Assembly (NCBI RefSeq): GCF_947624825.1 | Contig: NZ_CANQLZ010000012.1 | Coordinates: forward strand, 1-57,367 | From: an uncultured Acinetobacter sp. | GTDB taxonomy: Bacteria; Pseudomonadota; Gammaproteobacteria; Pseudomonadales; Moraxellaceae | Reading direction: 5' to 3' | DNA length: 57,367 bases | Shown: piece by piece, positions 18,192 to 26,570 of the stretch | Numbering within the stretch: position 1 is the first letter of the stretch | Layout of the letters: the number at the start of each line of letters is the position of its first letter | The notes under the pieces: model-generated | Told to the model about the DNA's origin: nothing | Databases searched by the model: none | Seen by the model: only the letters and a program-made list of their open reading frames with translations | Position numbers and translations under genes: made by a program

Positions 18192-20300
18192 ATGCCAGGT
18201 GCAGAAGTCAATCAAGCAAAGCAACAGCTCAAAACTATTATCGACGCTTACCTAAGCGAACGTGATGTGGAGCGCGTGCTAGAGGCTTGTGATTATGCCG
18301 ATATGGCACATGATGGTGTAACACGCAAAAGCGGCGAACCGTACATTCTTCACCCGATTGCGGTAAGTTGTATTTTAGCCCACATGCGCCTAGATGCCGA
18401 AACCTTAATGGCCGCGTTGTTACACGATGTCATTGAAGATACCGAATTTACTAAAGAAGACATCACAACAAAATTTAGCCGCACTGTGGCTGAATTGGTC
18501 GATGGTGTGACCAAACTCAGTCATTCAAGCGACAAAGAATTTAATAAAGCTGCGTCATTTCGTAAAATTTTACAAGCGACTTTACAAGACCCACGTGTCA
18601 TTATTATTAAACTCTCTGACCGCTACCACAATATGACCACCTTGGACGCACTACGCCCTGATAAACGTGCGCGTATTGCCCAAGAAACCTTTGATGTATT
18701 CGTGCCTATGGCGCGTATTGTTGGCATGAATGAGATGGCTGATAACTTAGAGCATCTGTGTTATCAAAATCTTGATTTAGACATGTACAACAACGTACAA
18801 GAAGCACTCTTACACACCAAGCCAAAACGCTGTGAATATCAAGCGATTTGGGAAAGTAAACTGACTACTTTATTACAAGATAATGCCTTACAAGGTCGGA
18901 TTAAAAAGAAAAACAACAACATTGAGTTATTACGTCACTTTGTCAAAAATGACATTAACTTACAAGAACTGACCCATAGTCATGCTTTTGAAATTATTTT
19001 ACAAAGCATTGCCGACTGTGACCGCTTGGCAGAAATGCTACGTGATAATTTCCAAGTGTTAAGCTATGCCGATCATATTCGTCGTCCACTACCGGGTGGC
19101 AACCAATCGTTAATGCTGCGCTTAAAAGGCGAAAAAACCACGCTGTCTTTAACCATTCAAACCGAATTAATGCGTAAAGCTGCACGTTTTGGTGTGGTGC
19201 TCGGTGAAAATGCACCGCAAGCATGTCGCTCGGCTATTCAAGCTTCAATGCAAAATTTAAACGTGTTGGTCGATGGCGATTGTGCTAAAACCACATTTAA
19301 TGAGCTACTTGACTATCTACATCAAGAAAAAATTTGGGTATATACCCCACAAGGGCATTTACACGAGTTGCCGCAAGGTGCAACAGTTGTTGATTTTGCT
19401 TATTCAGCCAGTTTATTTTTAGGCAACCATGCCGTAGGTGCCAAAATTGATGGCGAAACCAAGTCTTTATCTACTGCCCTATCCAATGGTCAAGTGGTTG
19501 AAGTGATTACCGATGTTTTAGCCTCTCCAAATCCAGATTGGCTTAGCTTTATCAACACGCAAAAAGCGCGTCGTGCCTTACAAAATATGTTGCGTGACCA
19601 AGACATTGAAGAGCAACGTTTGGTCGGTCAGCAAGCGCTAGATCGCGCCTTAAAGCTGTTTAATCGCTCAAGTAAAGACCTAACTGAAGAAGATTGGACT
19701 GATTTATTACAGTGGCGTCATTTAGAATCCAAAGATCGTTTATTTGAGCAAATTGCTGTAGGCGATTTATTGCCGCAATTGGTTGCCAATCATTTGTTCT
19801 CACAAGATCATCATAGCGAAGAATCTGAGCGTTTAATCCAAGGCACTGAAGGCGTAGATGTGAAATATGCCCATTGCTGCAACCCTGTGTTAGGTGACCC
19901 AATCCAAGGGCATTTATCACGCCGTGGTTTGATCGTGCATCGTGCGCGCTGTCGTAATTTATTGCATGAGCAACATTTGCACCCTGAAAACATTATGCCG
20001 CTCAATTGGAACGATAAACATGATGTGGTTGAAGATGTAAGCTTCACCGCTTATCTAGCCATTGATTTAATTCTTAATGATGAACAAATATCAGATTTGA
20101 TTTATCAATGCCGTAAAGCACATACGGGTGTTGAAATGGTACGCCCACATGAGGGGAAAACTTATGTGAATATTGTGGTGAATAATCGCCAACATATTGC
20201 CAAAATTATTCGTGATTTACGTATGCAGTTTGGTTTCCCACGTATTGGACGTTTATTCCAACCACTCAATATGCATGAGTCTGCAAAAGCTGCAAGTTAA
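18192..20300 (+). CDS. spoT: SpoT, (p)ppGpp hydrolase with a degenerate synthetase domain
   Basis: The 702-residue long RSH protein controls the alarmone (p)ppGpp. The hydrolase HD domain is intact: His54, His78-Asp79 and Glu82-Asp83 (LLHDVIEDT), and DRYHNM near 143. The synthetase domain, about 220-330, has lost its signature: the GYQSLH motif reads GGNQSLM at 302-308 and the EVQIRT catalytic strand reads LSLTIQT at 318-324, so the catalytic Glu is missing. A TGS domain (381-440), the Cys562-Cys563 zinc-finger region and a C-terminal ACT/RRM domain follow. From the family I infer a hydrolase-only enzyme, as reported for A. baumannii SpoT. It lies 219 bases after rpoZ. Confidence 0.95.
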   Translation: MPGAEVNQAKQQLKTIIDAYLSERDVERVLEACDYADMAHDGVTRKSGEPYILHPIAVSCILAHMRLDAETLMAALLHDVIEDTEFTKEDITTKFSRTVAELVDGVTKLSHSSDKEFNKAASFRKILQATLQDPRVIIIKLSDRYHNMTTLDALRPDKRARIAQETFDVFVPMARIVGMNEMADNLEHLCYQNLDLDMYNNVQEALLHTKPKRCEYQAIWESKLTTLLQDNALQGRIKKKNNNIELLRHFVKNDINLQELTHSHAFEIILQSIADCDRLAEMLRDNFQVLSYADHIRRPLPGGNQSLMLRLKGEKTTLSLTIQTELMRKAARFGVVLGENAPQACRSAIQASMQNLNVLVDGDCAKTTFNELLDYLHQEKIWVYTPQGHLHELPQGATVVDFAYSASLFLGNHAVGAKIDGETKSLSTALSNGQVVEVITDVLASPNPDWLSFINTQKARRALQNMLRDQDIEEQRLVGQQALDRALKLFNRSSKDLTEEDWTDLLQWRHLESKDRLFEQIAVGDLLPQLVANHLFSQDHHSEESERLIQGTEGVDVKYAHCCNPVLGDPIQGHLSRRGLIVHRARCRNLLHEQHLHPENIMPLNWNDKHDVVEDVSFTAYLAIDLILNDEQISDLIYQCRKAHTGVEMVRPHEGKTYVNIVVNNRQHIAKIIRDLRMQFGFPRIGRLFQPLNMHESAKAAS

Positions 20301-20377
20301 TCAAATTAAACGATAATACTTCTGCTGTTGAATTTGATCGACTAAGATGTATAAAGACACCACATAAGGAGAAATTG

Positions 20378-20761
20378 ATGTCGCGCCAAGTAATCCATAC
20401 CGAAAATGCACCTGCTGCGATTGGCACATATTCACAAGCAATTTTAGTGAATGATACTTTATATCTTTCAGGGCAAATTGGTTTAGATCCATACAGTATG
20501 GAATTGGTTGAAGGCATTGAAGCACAGATCCGCCGTGTCTTTGATAATTTAAAAGCGGTGTGTGAAGCAGCCGGTGGCTCATTGGCTGATATTGCTAAAC
20601 TCAATATTTTCTTAACTGATCTTTCAAATTTCCAATTGGTTAACCAAATTATGGGCGAATATTTCGCGCAGCCTTATCCTGCACGTGCCGCATTAGGTGT
20701 CGCCAGCTTACCTAAGGGTGCTTTAGTTGAAATGGATGGTGTGGTTATTATTAATCAATAA
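20378..20761 (+). CDS. ridA: 2-iminobutanoate/2-iminopropanoate deaminase RidA
   Basis: The 127-residue protein belongs to the YjgF/YER057c/UK114 family and hydrolyses reactive enamine/imine products of PLP enzymes. The motifs [19 protein letters not shown] and the C-terminal [21 protein letters not shown], with the active-site Arg, are clear. AAGGAG lies six bases before the ATG. It follows spoT by 77 bases, as in many gammaproteobacteria. Confidence 0.96.
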   Translation: MSRQVIHTENAPAAIGTYSQAILVNDTLYLSGQIGLDPYSMELVEGIEAQIRRVFDNLKAVCEAAGGSLADIAKLNIFLTDLSNFQLVNQIMGEYFAQPYPARAALGVASLPKGALVEMDGVVIINQ

Positions 20762-20779
20762 CTTAGCCTATACCTATAA

Positions 20780-20806
20780 ACGCCACCGATTGAGTGGCGT
20801 TTTTTA
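20780..20806 (+). terminator. Terminator after ridA
   Basis: A 7-bp GC-rich stem (20780-20786 with 20794-20800) and a run of six T lie just beyond the ridA stop. Confidence 0.88.
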
Positions 20807-20851
20807 ATTCAAAAACTCAATAAACATTCACAAAGAATAAGATGAAATAAA

Positions 20852-20881
20852 TTGACAATTGATAATAATTATCAATAATAC
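20852..20881 (+). promoter_or_regulatory. Fur box inside the bfd promoter
   Basis: A 9-1-9 perfect palindrome, ATTGATAATAATTATCAAT (20858-20876), closely matches the Fur consensus. It fills the spacer of a promoter with -35 TTGACA (20852-20857) and a -10 of AATAAT or TAATAC ending near 20881. Fur with iron bound would block polymerase directly. The bfd start lies 37 bases further on. Confidence 0.85.
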
Positions 20882-20917
20882 TAGTTATCTTATTTATTTC
20901 ATTGTATGTGGTTGCTG

Positions 20918-21112
20918 ATGTACGTATGTCTATGTCGCGGTATTACTGATCAGGATATTAAAGAAGCTGTTGCGAATGGTGCAGGAAGTTACCGTGAAAT
21001 TCGTGACCAACTTGACCTTGGTACATGCTGTGGACGTTGTGCACCAGAAGCGCGCGCCATTATTAGTGAAGAAGTTGCCCAAATTGCCGCGCGCATTTCT
21101 GTGGCCGCTTAA
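20918..21112 (+). CDS. bfd: Bacterioferritin-associated ferredoxin Bfd
   Basis: The 64-residue [2Fe-2S] protein delivers electrons to bacterioferritin so that stored iron can be released. The Cys pattern is present: Cys4, Cys6, Cys38 and Cys41 (YVCLCRG and CCGRC). The start at 20918 gives the family-standard MYVCLC; an ATG four codons upstream is in frame but not typical. The gene lies directly behind a Fur-controlled promoter and 217 bases ahead of the bacterioferritin gene, with a terminator between them, so the two are regulated separately: bfd on iron starvation, the storage protein by other means. Confidence 0.95.
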   Translation: MYVCLCRGITDQDIKEAVANGAGSYREIRDQLDLGTCCGRCAPEARAIISEEVAQIAARISVAA

Positions 21113-21157
21113 AACCGCATAATTATAAAAATACGCCGTTAGGCAAATAACTCCTCC

Positions 21158-21186
21158 CCCGCTTATGACTCTGAGCGGGTTTTTTC
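21158..21186 (+). terminator. Terminator after bfd
   Basis: Stem CCCGCT/AGCGGG (21158-21163 with 21174-21179) with a ten-base loop, then seven T. Confidence 0.82.
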
Positions 21187-21329
21187 TTGCCAAAATTCTG
21201 CTGCAACAACTGCTTTTGATTGCGATTTTCATTTGCTGTTCTATAAATCACTCGCGACAACGGCTTTTTTTGTTTAACATGATTCTAATTTAAAATTAAA
21301 GCCTTATGGCAATTCTTGGAGTGGCTGCA

Positions 21330-21791
21330 ATGAAAGGCAATCGTGACGTTATCAATCAATTAAACCAAGTGTTGTATCATCATTTAACCGCAATCAACCA
21401 ATACTTTTTGCATTCACGTATGTTTAATGATTGGGGCATTGAAAAATTAGGTTCGGCTGAATACAAAGAATCTATTCGTCAGATGAAACATGCCGATAAA
21501 ATTATTGAACGTGTTTTATTTTTAGAAGGTCTACCTAATTTACAGCACCTAGGTAAGCTCTATATTGGTCAGCATACTTTAGAAGTTCTGCAGTGCGACG
21601 TACGTAAAGTCAATGAGAATATTGAGGCACTACAAAAGGCTGTGGCTTTAGCTGAAAGCCATATGGACTATGTAACGCGTGATATGCTGCAAGAGATTCT
21701 TGAAAAAGAAGAAGACTACTTAGATTGGACCACAACCCAACTTGATTTGGCTGAAAATGTGGGTATTGAAAACTATATTCAAAGCCAAATT
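21330..21791 (+). CDS. bfr: Bacterioferritin subunit of the haem-binding, ferroxidase-deficient type
   Basis: The protein of about 154 residues aligns without gaps to E. coli Bfr (MKGNRDVINQLNQVL, NQYFLHSRMFNDWG, FLEGLPNLQHLGKL). The haem ligand Met52 is kept. Of the six di-iron ligands only His54 and Glu127 remain: position 18 is His, 51 is Gln, 94 is Val and 130 is Tyr. This is the pattern of the beta-type subunit of heteromeric bacterioferritins, which binds haem and co-assembles with a ferroxidase-active alpha subunit encoded elsewhere. The start at 21330 follows GGAG by eight bases; an eight-codon upstream extension is open but not family-like. The stop codon lies at 21792-21794. Confidence 0.92.
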
Positions 21792-21801
21792 TAAACAAAA
21801 A

Positions 21802-21827
21802 AAAGCCCGCGATTGCGGGCTTTTTAT
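21802..21827. terminator. Bidirectional terminator between bfr and pglL
   Basis: Stem AAAGCCCGC/GCGGGCTTT (21802-21810 with 21815-21823) is flanked by A-runs and T-runs on both sides, so it can stop both convergent transcripts. It overlaps the end of pglL. Confidence 0.88.
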
Positions 21828-23476
21828 CACTGTGGTGCAAGTTCAATTAGTTCTTCGTAGCTAATCTCTAAATTACGCAATTCGCGCAATAACCACAGTT
21901 GGTGCTTGGCCTCTTCTTCATAACCATTAAATGCCAGCAATTTGGCATATTTAAATAAATCATAAGTGGTTGGATAATTAAGTACAATCTCACTAATTTG
22001 CGTTAGTTCATTAGGGCTGATTTGGGTATACGGACTCATACGAATCCATTCAATGCGACGATTAAGTTCTTCTAAGAGATAAATTTGATCGTGGTTGGTG
22101 ATTTGCTCAGGTGTTTTTTCATAACGCATCGATTGATTGAGCTTGGGTACTACCGTTGCATAATCACGATAAATTAAAGCGGTAACTGCAATCCCTAGCA
22201 CCAATGTTACTTGCATAAAGCGCGGGCTAATTTGCCATGTTTTGGTATTTGACTGTGCTTGCAAAATTCCCAAGATAAAGCCAATTGGCAGTAAGAAATA
22301 AGCATAGTTTTGTGGAAATTCCAACATTGCATGCACAGTAAATACCGTGACCATCAGCAGTGCAATCACAGATTCAACTGAATTAACACGACGCAACAAA
22401 GTTATTGCCCAATAAGCCAAATATGCCAAAAACGGCAAGCCAATGAGTAAACCATTCCATACTAAGAAATCTAAAACAAAATTATGCGCGCTACGAATCC
22501 AGACTGGCCCTTGGAAATAATCACTAATTAACGTGTAAGCCACGCTGGTTTGGTGCCAACCATAACCCCAAAGCGGCTGCTCCATAATGGCATGTAGCAT
22601 TTGCTGCCAAATTGCCAAACGTGACATATCACCAGTGGCACGTTTAGATAGCTCAACCGCACCGGCACCGCTTGCTACAGCACTATCTGCAAAAGGTGAC
22701 AAAATCGTTACGCTTAAAGGTAATGCCCAAATCAGCAGCACTATAAACAAAGTAGTCCATGCGGTTACGTAGTACCATTTCAGGCTGAGTACGCCTTTAT
22801 AATATTGGTAAGCACCATAAAATAAGATGCACAAACACGCCACCCAAGAGGTGCGTGATTGACCAAGTACAACACCTGTGACAATCAGGGCCGCAATAAA
22901 GCTTAAAACTTTACTGTCGAGCTTTCGTTTTTCATATAAGTACCAACATGCCAACAAAGACATCAGTAAAAAAGTTGCCATATTATTGGGTTGAGCAAAG
23001 TTGGCATAAGGACGTCCGCCAAAACTTTTAATATTGTGCATACCCGGCAAATAGGCATCTAGGTTGACCCATTGGCACACAGCAATAAAGGCTGTGGCTG
23101 CTCCTACGGCTGTGAGTAAATAGCATAGATGGGTAAATAGCGTTTCTCGAGCAGTTTTAGATTCATAAGTTAAATTAAAACCTAACTGAATACTGAGCCA
23201 AAAGCCAAAGATAAAAATGCTGCACAGTAATGCTTTATCAAAGAAAAATACCTGACCGAATGCATATTGAATTAAAGGCACAAGACTTAAAGCCAATATA
23301 GGCAGTGTGACTTTGGCAATCTGTAATTTTTGTTGGATAAAGATAAAACTTAGGGTAATGAGCGCCAAAAATGCATAGAGCTCACCTGTATAGGTAACCC
23401 ACGGTCGGTAATGGACTGGCAATAACCACGCCAATGCCATTAGTACAGCAGCAAAGAGGAGAAGGTAAAACTTCAT
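21827..23476 (-). CDS. pglL: PglL/Wzy_C-family O-oligosaccharyltransferase (pilin glycosylation)
   Basis: The 549-residue inner-membrane protein has about a dozen hydrophobic segments and the large periplasmic loop with the O-antigen ligase signature: GYGWHQTS and SAHNFVLDFLVWNG, with His331. An earlier GGRPYANFAQPNNMATFLL motif is typical of PglL/TfpO enzymes, which transfer lipid-linked glycans onto pilin or other exported proteins. It is the fourth gene after pilA, reading the same way. The start at 23476 is chosen because it gives a family-like N-terminal membrane helix; the frame is open to a TTG at 23536. Whether its substrate is only this pilin or a general set of proteins cannot be told from sequence. 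Confidence 0.88.
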   Translation of the reverse strand: MKFYLLLFAAVLMALAWLLPVHYRPWVTYTGELYAFLALITLSFIFIQQKLQIAKVTLPILALSLVPLIQYAFGQVFFFDKALLCSIFIFGFWLSIQLGFNLTYESKTARETLFTHLCYLLTAVGAATAFIAVCQWVNLDAYLPGMHNIKSFGGRPYANFAQPNNMATFLLMSLLACWYLYEKRKLDSKVLSFIAALIVTGVVLGQSRTSWVACLCILFYGAYQYYKGVLSLKWYYVTAWTTLFIVLLIWALPLSVTILSPFADSAVASGAGAVELSKRATGDMSRLAIWQQMLHAIMEQPLWGYGWHQTSVAYTLISDYFQGPVWIRSAHNFVLDFLVWNGLLIGLPFLAYLAYWAITLLRRVNSVESVIALLMVTVFTVHAMLEFPQNYAYFLLPIGFILGILQAQSNTKTWQISPRFMQVTLVLGIAVTALIYRDYATVVPKLNQSMRYEKTPEQITNHDQIYLLEELNRRIEWIRMSPYTQISPNELTQISEIVLNYPTTYDLFKYAKLLAFNGYEEEAKHQLWLLRELRNLEISYEELIELAPQ

Positions 23477-23538
23477 AATAAAAATATGTTGATGATTTGG
23501 GCTTATGATAGGTAAAAAATCCTGCATTTGCAGCAAAT

Positions 23539-24672
23539 TTAATCACCACCCAATAGAGCATAGAGTGTAGATCTAAGCTGTTTTTGACCTTCATTTACAT
23601 CTTCACCACGGTAATTGGCAAGAAATACAATCGAGCGCCCATCTTCAAAAAGCATCGTTAAAGCTGTAAGCCCAGGTAAGCTTCCATCTCTCCAATATAC
23701 ACGTTGACTAGGTAAGCTTTGATATTGATACATCATTAAACTATGACAACCCGTCCATTGATCCAACCGACAGGAGTTGGGTTTAAATTTGAGTGCTGCT
23801 TCAAAATAATTTTGTTGCTGGATGAAATCCAAGACTTTGGAAAAATCTTGCGCTGTACCCACAAAACCACCATAGGCAGTAAAATGTGGATAATTTAAGC
23901 TATCGCTAGTCATCTTAAAAAAATCGAAGTATTCAACTGTACCTTGATGATCTGCAATGTGTGATATTTTAGCTTTAGCTGGTTGAAACAATTGTTGTTG
24001 ATAAATGTCTTTTAGAGGAGTCTGATATTTTTTTGCAATTACTTCTCCTAGTAAACAGTAGCCAAAATTAGAATAAGCAAATTGAGTATTGGGTAAAAAA
24101 TCTAATTGATAATGTGCCAAGTGCTGTAAGTTTTGAGGACATAAATTTGGTTTTTCAAATACCCAATCTCCCGATACACGACGATCAAAACCTGCTCTAT
24201 GCTGAAGCAAATGTGTAATTTGAATGTCCATTATTTGGCTATGTTGAACTAAGGGTAAATCTAGCGTTGTAAAGAGTTGATCATCTAAATTGAGCTGCTT
24301 TTTTTTCACTAAATCAAGCACAAGTGCAGCGGTAAAAATTTTAGATAAACTTGCATATTTAAATTGGTCATTATTTTGCAGATCACGTAATGGCCACAGT
24401 GACGCCCAACCAATACTACAGTTGAGCGTACCTTGCTGATGGGTGTAACTGATTTGCACACCAATATAACCTTGGCTTTTGAGGAGAGGAACTAATTTAA
24501 TCAGCCAATCGGGTTGTGTTGCATCACAACTTATAGGGTATTTACTCTGCTTTAAAGTATAAGCAATCAGCTCTTCACGCTGCTGCAATAAATAGATACT
24601 GCATAAGACAATCAGAAGAATCAAATAAATAGCTATTCTATTTATTTTTTTTAATCTTTGCCCATAACCCAT
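23539..24672 (-). CDS. Membrane-anchored beta-lactamase-fold serine hydrolase
   Basis: The 377-residue protein has one N-terminal membrane helix (about 10-29) and then a periplasmic domain of the beta-lactamase/class C PBP-like family. Box one is Ser108-Leu-Ser-Lys111, box two is Tyr200-Ser-Asn202, and the YGGFVGTAQDFSKVL stretch near 267-282 is typical of this family. The classic KTG box is not seen; Arg-Asp-Gly (328-330) may take its place. Such proteins act as esterases, D-aminopeptidases or DD-peptidases rather than resistance enzymes. The start at 24672 overlaps the upstream gene by 35 bases, which suggests coupled translation; a TTG at 24711 is possible. It lies between pilA and pglL, so a role in the pilin glycan or cell wall near the pilus is a guess. 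Confidence 0.82.
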   Translation of the reverse strand: MGYGQRLKKINRIAIYLILLIVLCSIYLLQQREELIAYTLKQSKYPISCDATQPDWLIKLVPLLKSQGYIGVQISYTHQQGTLNCSIGWASLWPLRDLQNNDQFKYASLSKIFTAALVLDLVKKKQLNLDDQLFTTLDLPLVQHSQIMDIQITHLLQHRAGFDRRVSGDWVFEKPNLCPQNLQHLAHYQLDFLPNTQFAYSNFGYCLLGEVIAKKYQTPLKDIYQQQLFQPAKAKISHIADHQGTVEYFDFFKMTSDSLNYPHFTAYGGFVGTAQDFSKVLDFIQQQNYFEAALKFKPNSCRLDQWTGCHSLMMYQYQSLPSQRVYWRDGSLPGLTALTMLFEDGRSIVFLANYRGEDVNEGQKQLRSTLYALLGGD

Positions 24673-25819
24673 GCTTAGATATCCAGTGCTGATATTCACG
24701 GTATTCGGCAAACTTCATCAAATGGCGCTCTTCAGTTTTGGCGCGCAAGTAATAAGTTAAACTCACCGCGGTTAAAGCCAATACATTACGCCATAGATCT
24801 AAGCCTACTACGCCAAAAAATGGTACAGTATGTAGCCACCAATAGATATTTTTTGATATGTACGCTGGATGTTTGGAGTAACGATATAGCCCCGTATTCA
24901 CTAAACCACGCCAAGATAAGTTGGAAAAACGAAAGCCGAAACTAACCGTTGCTGCCCAATAGCATATCCACGTTAAACAAATTAAGGTTGCCCAAATCCA
25001 ATACAAAATTGAATCAGGAGTTAACCAATCTGACCAAATATAACTATCAATTTGTTGAGTGAAGAATTTAAATATAATTACAAAGGGTGGATAACAAATT
25101 AAACACACCAACCAGCCTTGCCATGTTTCATCTACACTTAAAGTATCTGTTGCAAAAAACTTACTGGAGAAAACATATCCACCAATGGCAATAGTTACAT
25201 CAAAACAAATGCCAAATAAGAATAAAAATTTAACCCATTGGCTAGGTTCAGCTAAAATATTTTCTAATAGCAATAATTGCTCAATCGCAATACAGGCAGC
25301 GCCGTATACAAAAGGGATATAAAAAATCTTAACAATGCTACTTAATATAAATAGTTTATAGGCTTGCCATGTAAAACGGCGATTTTTCAAATCAAACCAA
25401 ATGGTTGCATAAACATCATTAGGCTCTAGTTGACGTTGATCTAAAAATACAACCCACGCATAAATTGCCAATAAAATAAATGGGGAAAAAATTAAAGCAT
25501 CTAGACAATAAGCAAAATACAACGTCTGTTGCAAGTGGCTATACATTACATAGGAAAATAGTACACTGAACAACCAAATTAAACTTAAAGTTAGAGTTTT
25601 TGCTTTTACCCTTTGACGATTCAACTTATTTTTTTTCTTAAAATATGTATGAATATGATTTAAATTTAAGCGATACGCACTATATAAACCAACGCCTAAA
25701 GCAACCAACATACTCAGACGTACAAATACCCCAATATACTCATGCGTATTCATAAATAAAGCATAGATTAATGTGGTAAAAAATAAACTTACGACTACAC
25801 TTAAGCCAACTTTATACAT
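24638..25819 (-). CDS. Polytopic membrane protein with ICMT/PEMT-like methyltransferase domain
   Basis: The 393-residue protein has about eight or nine hydrophobic segments. The C-terminal third carries the signature of the isoprenylcysteine carboxyl methyltransferase/phospholipid methyltransferase fold: GLYRYSKHPAY at 310-320 and RAKTEERHL at 359-367, where the His-Pro and paired Glu bind S-adenosylmethionine in known members. The N-terminal two thirds, with several helices, are not recognisable to me. It follows pilA after a terminator and has GGTGGA just before its ATG. The sequence looks even more AT-rich than its neighbours. The substrate is unknown; a lipid, a prenyl carrier or an exported protein would all fit the fold. 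Confidence 0.78.
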   Translation of the reverse strand: MYKVGLSVVVSLFFTTLIYALFMNTHEYIGVFVRLSMLVALGVGLYSAYRLNLNHIHTYFKKKNKLNRQRVKAKTLTLSLIWLFSVLFSYVMYSHLQQTLYFAYCLDALIFSPFILLAIYAWVVFLDQRQLEPNDVYATIWFDLKNRRFTWQAYKLFILSSIVKIFYIPFVYGAACIAIEQLLLLENILAEPSQWVKFLFLFGICFDVTIAIGGYVFSSKFFATDTLSVDETWQGWLVCLICYPPFVIIFKFFTQQIDSYIWSDWLTPDSILYWIWATLICLTWICYWAATVSFGFRFSNLSWRGLVNTGLYRYSKHPAYISKNIYWWLHTVPFFGVVGLDLWRNVLALTAVSLTYYLRAKTEERHLMKFAEYREYQHWISKHGLWAKIKKNK

Positions 25820-25830
25820 ATTTCCACCAA

Positions 25831-25862
25831 AAAAAATAAGCTACCCTTGGGCAGCTTATTTT
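25831..25862 (-). terminator. Terminator directly after pilA
   Basis: Stem AAAATAAGCT/AGCTTATTTT (25833-25842 with 25853-25862), with a possible inner CCC/GGG pairing, is followed on the minus strand by eight T. It lies between the pilA stop and the next gene, so it probably lets abundant pilA mRNA end while allowing some readthrough. Confidence 0.8.
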
Positions 25863-25881
25863 GTACTAGTTTACTAAAAAA

Positions 25882-26358
25882 TTAGTTACCAGTTGTAGTT
25901 GTAGTTGCTGCTGTTAATGATTGTGGTAAGAACTCTGGATCAACAGTAGTAGTACCAAGTTTTACCAAAGTACCATTGTCTTGTACACCCATACCAATGA
26001 TTTTGCTAGCTACTTTATTAGATACACCAGTACCTTTAAACGTATAAGTAATGGTACAACCAGAAGCACCAGTCGTTACTGTAGTCGCGCTTGGTGTACC
26101 ACCAATAACAGCTGTACCGTATTTGCCTTCCATGCTATCTGCTGCTGCAACAGTAGCTGAACCATTCGCAAAACATGTATTGTTTTGTAAATTAGTTTGG
26201 ATGCTTGTTTTTAGACCCGTCGCTAAAGTCATTGCTTCAGATACTTGTGAACGAGCGATATAGTTTTGGTAAGCAGGAATCGCGATTGCAGCCAAAATAC
26301 CGATAATTGCAACAACGATCATTAATTCAATTAATGTAAAACCTTTTTGAGCGTTCAT
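25882..26358 (-). CDS. pilA: Major type IV pilin PilA (ComP-like)
   Basis: The 158-residue prepilin has the leader MNAQKG, Phe7 as the mature first residue, Glu11 at mature position 5 and the standard helix. Only two Cys occur, Cys62 and Cys101. The usual C-terminal disulfide is absent: the ...DPEFLP motif that normally precedes the last Cys is followed instead by QSL and a threonine-rich tail, TAATTTTTGN. Abundant Thr and Ser in the second half make O-glycosylation likely, in line with the downstream pglL. A sigma-54 promoter lies 49-63 bases upstream. It is the main shaft protein used for twitching and DNA uptake. Confidence 0.93.
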   Translation of the reverse strand: MNAQKGFTLIELMIVVAIIGILAAIAIPAYQNYIARSQVSEAMTLATGLKTSIQTNLQNNTCFANGSATVAAADSMEGKYGTAVIGGTPSATTVTTGASGCTITYTFKGTGVSNKVASKIIGMGVQDNGTLVKLGTTTVDPEFLPQSLTAATTTTTGN

Positions 26359-26406
26359 AACATTCTCCAGAAGAATATATTTGTTTATTTATATATGTAA
26401 CTATAA

Positions 26407-26421
26407 GCAAAGTATGTGCCA
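26407..26421 (-). promoter_or_regulatory. Sigma-54 promoter of pilA
   Basis: Read on the minus strand the sequence is TGGCAC, five bases (ATACT), then TTGC, an exact match to the -24/-12 consensus of RpoN promoters. The predicted start of transcription is about 35 bases before the pilA ATG. In pseudomonads pilA is driven by RpoN with PilS/PilR; the same control is inferred here. PilR sites would be expected in the AT-rich bases 26430-26530. Confidence 0.9.
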
Positions 26422-26530
26422 AAGTTAAATACTAATTTCGTCTTTATATTAAATATTTGATTTATAAAAATTTTTAAATAAAAATTAAAAATTAACTAAA
26501 ACTTAATTTGTGTACTTATGTATTTTTTAT

Positions 26531-26563
26531 GTAAACAACTGACATTTTTTGTCAGTTGTTTAC
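26531..26563. repeat. Perfect 13-bp inverted repeat after the TPM-domain gene
   Basis: GTAAACAACTGAC (26531-26543) pairs fully with 26551-26563 around a seven-base T-rich loop. It lies eight bases past the stop of the leftward TPM gene and about 110 bases upstream of the pilA promoter. There is no clear T-run on the minus side, so it may be a terminator of low T content or a processing stem. Confidence 0.6.
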
Positions 26564-26570
26564 TTATTTT

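Noticed and set aside
23539..24672. AmpC-type beta-lactamase (resistance gene)
   Set aside because: The SxxK and YSN boxes fit the wider serine hydrolase family, but KTG is missing, the protein is membrane-anchored and it lies in a pilin operon.
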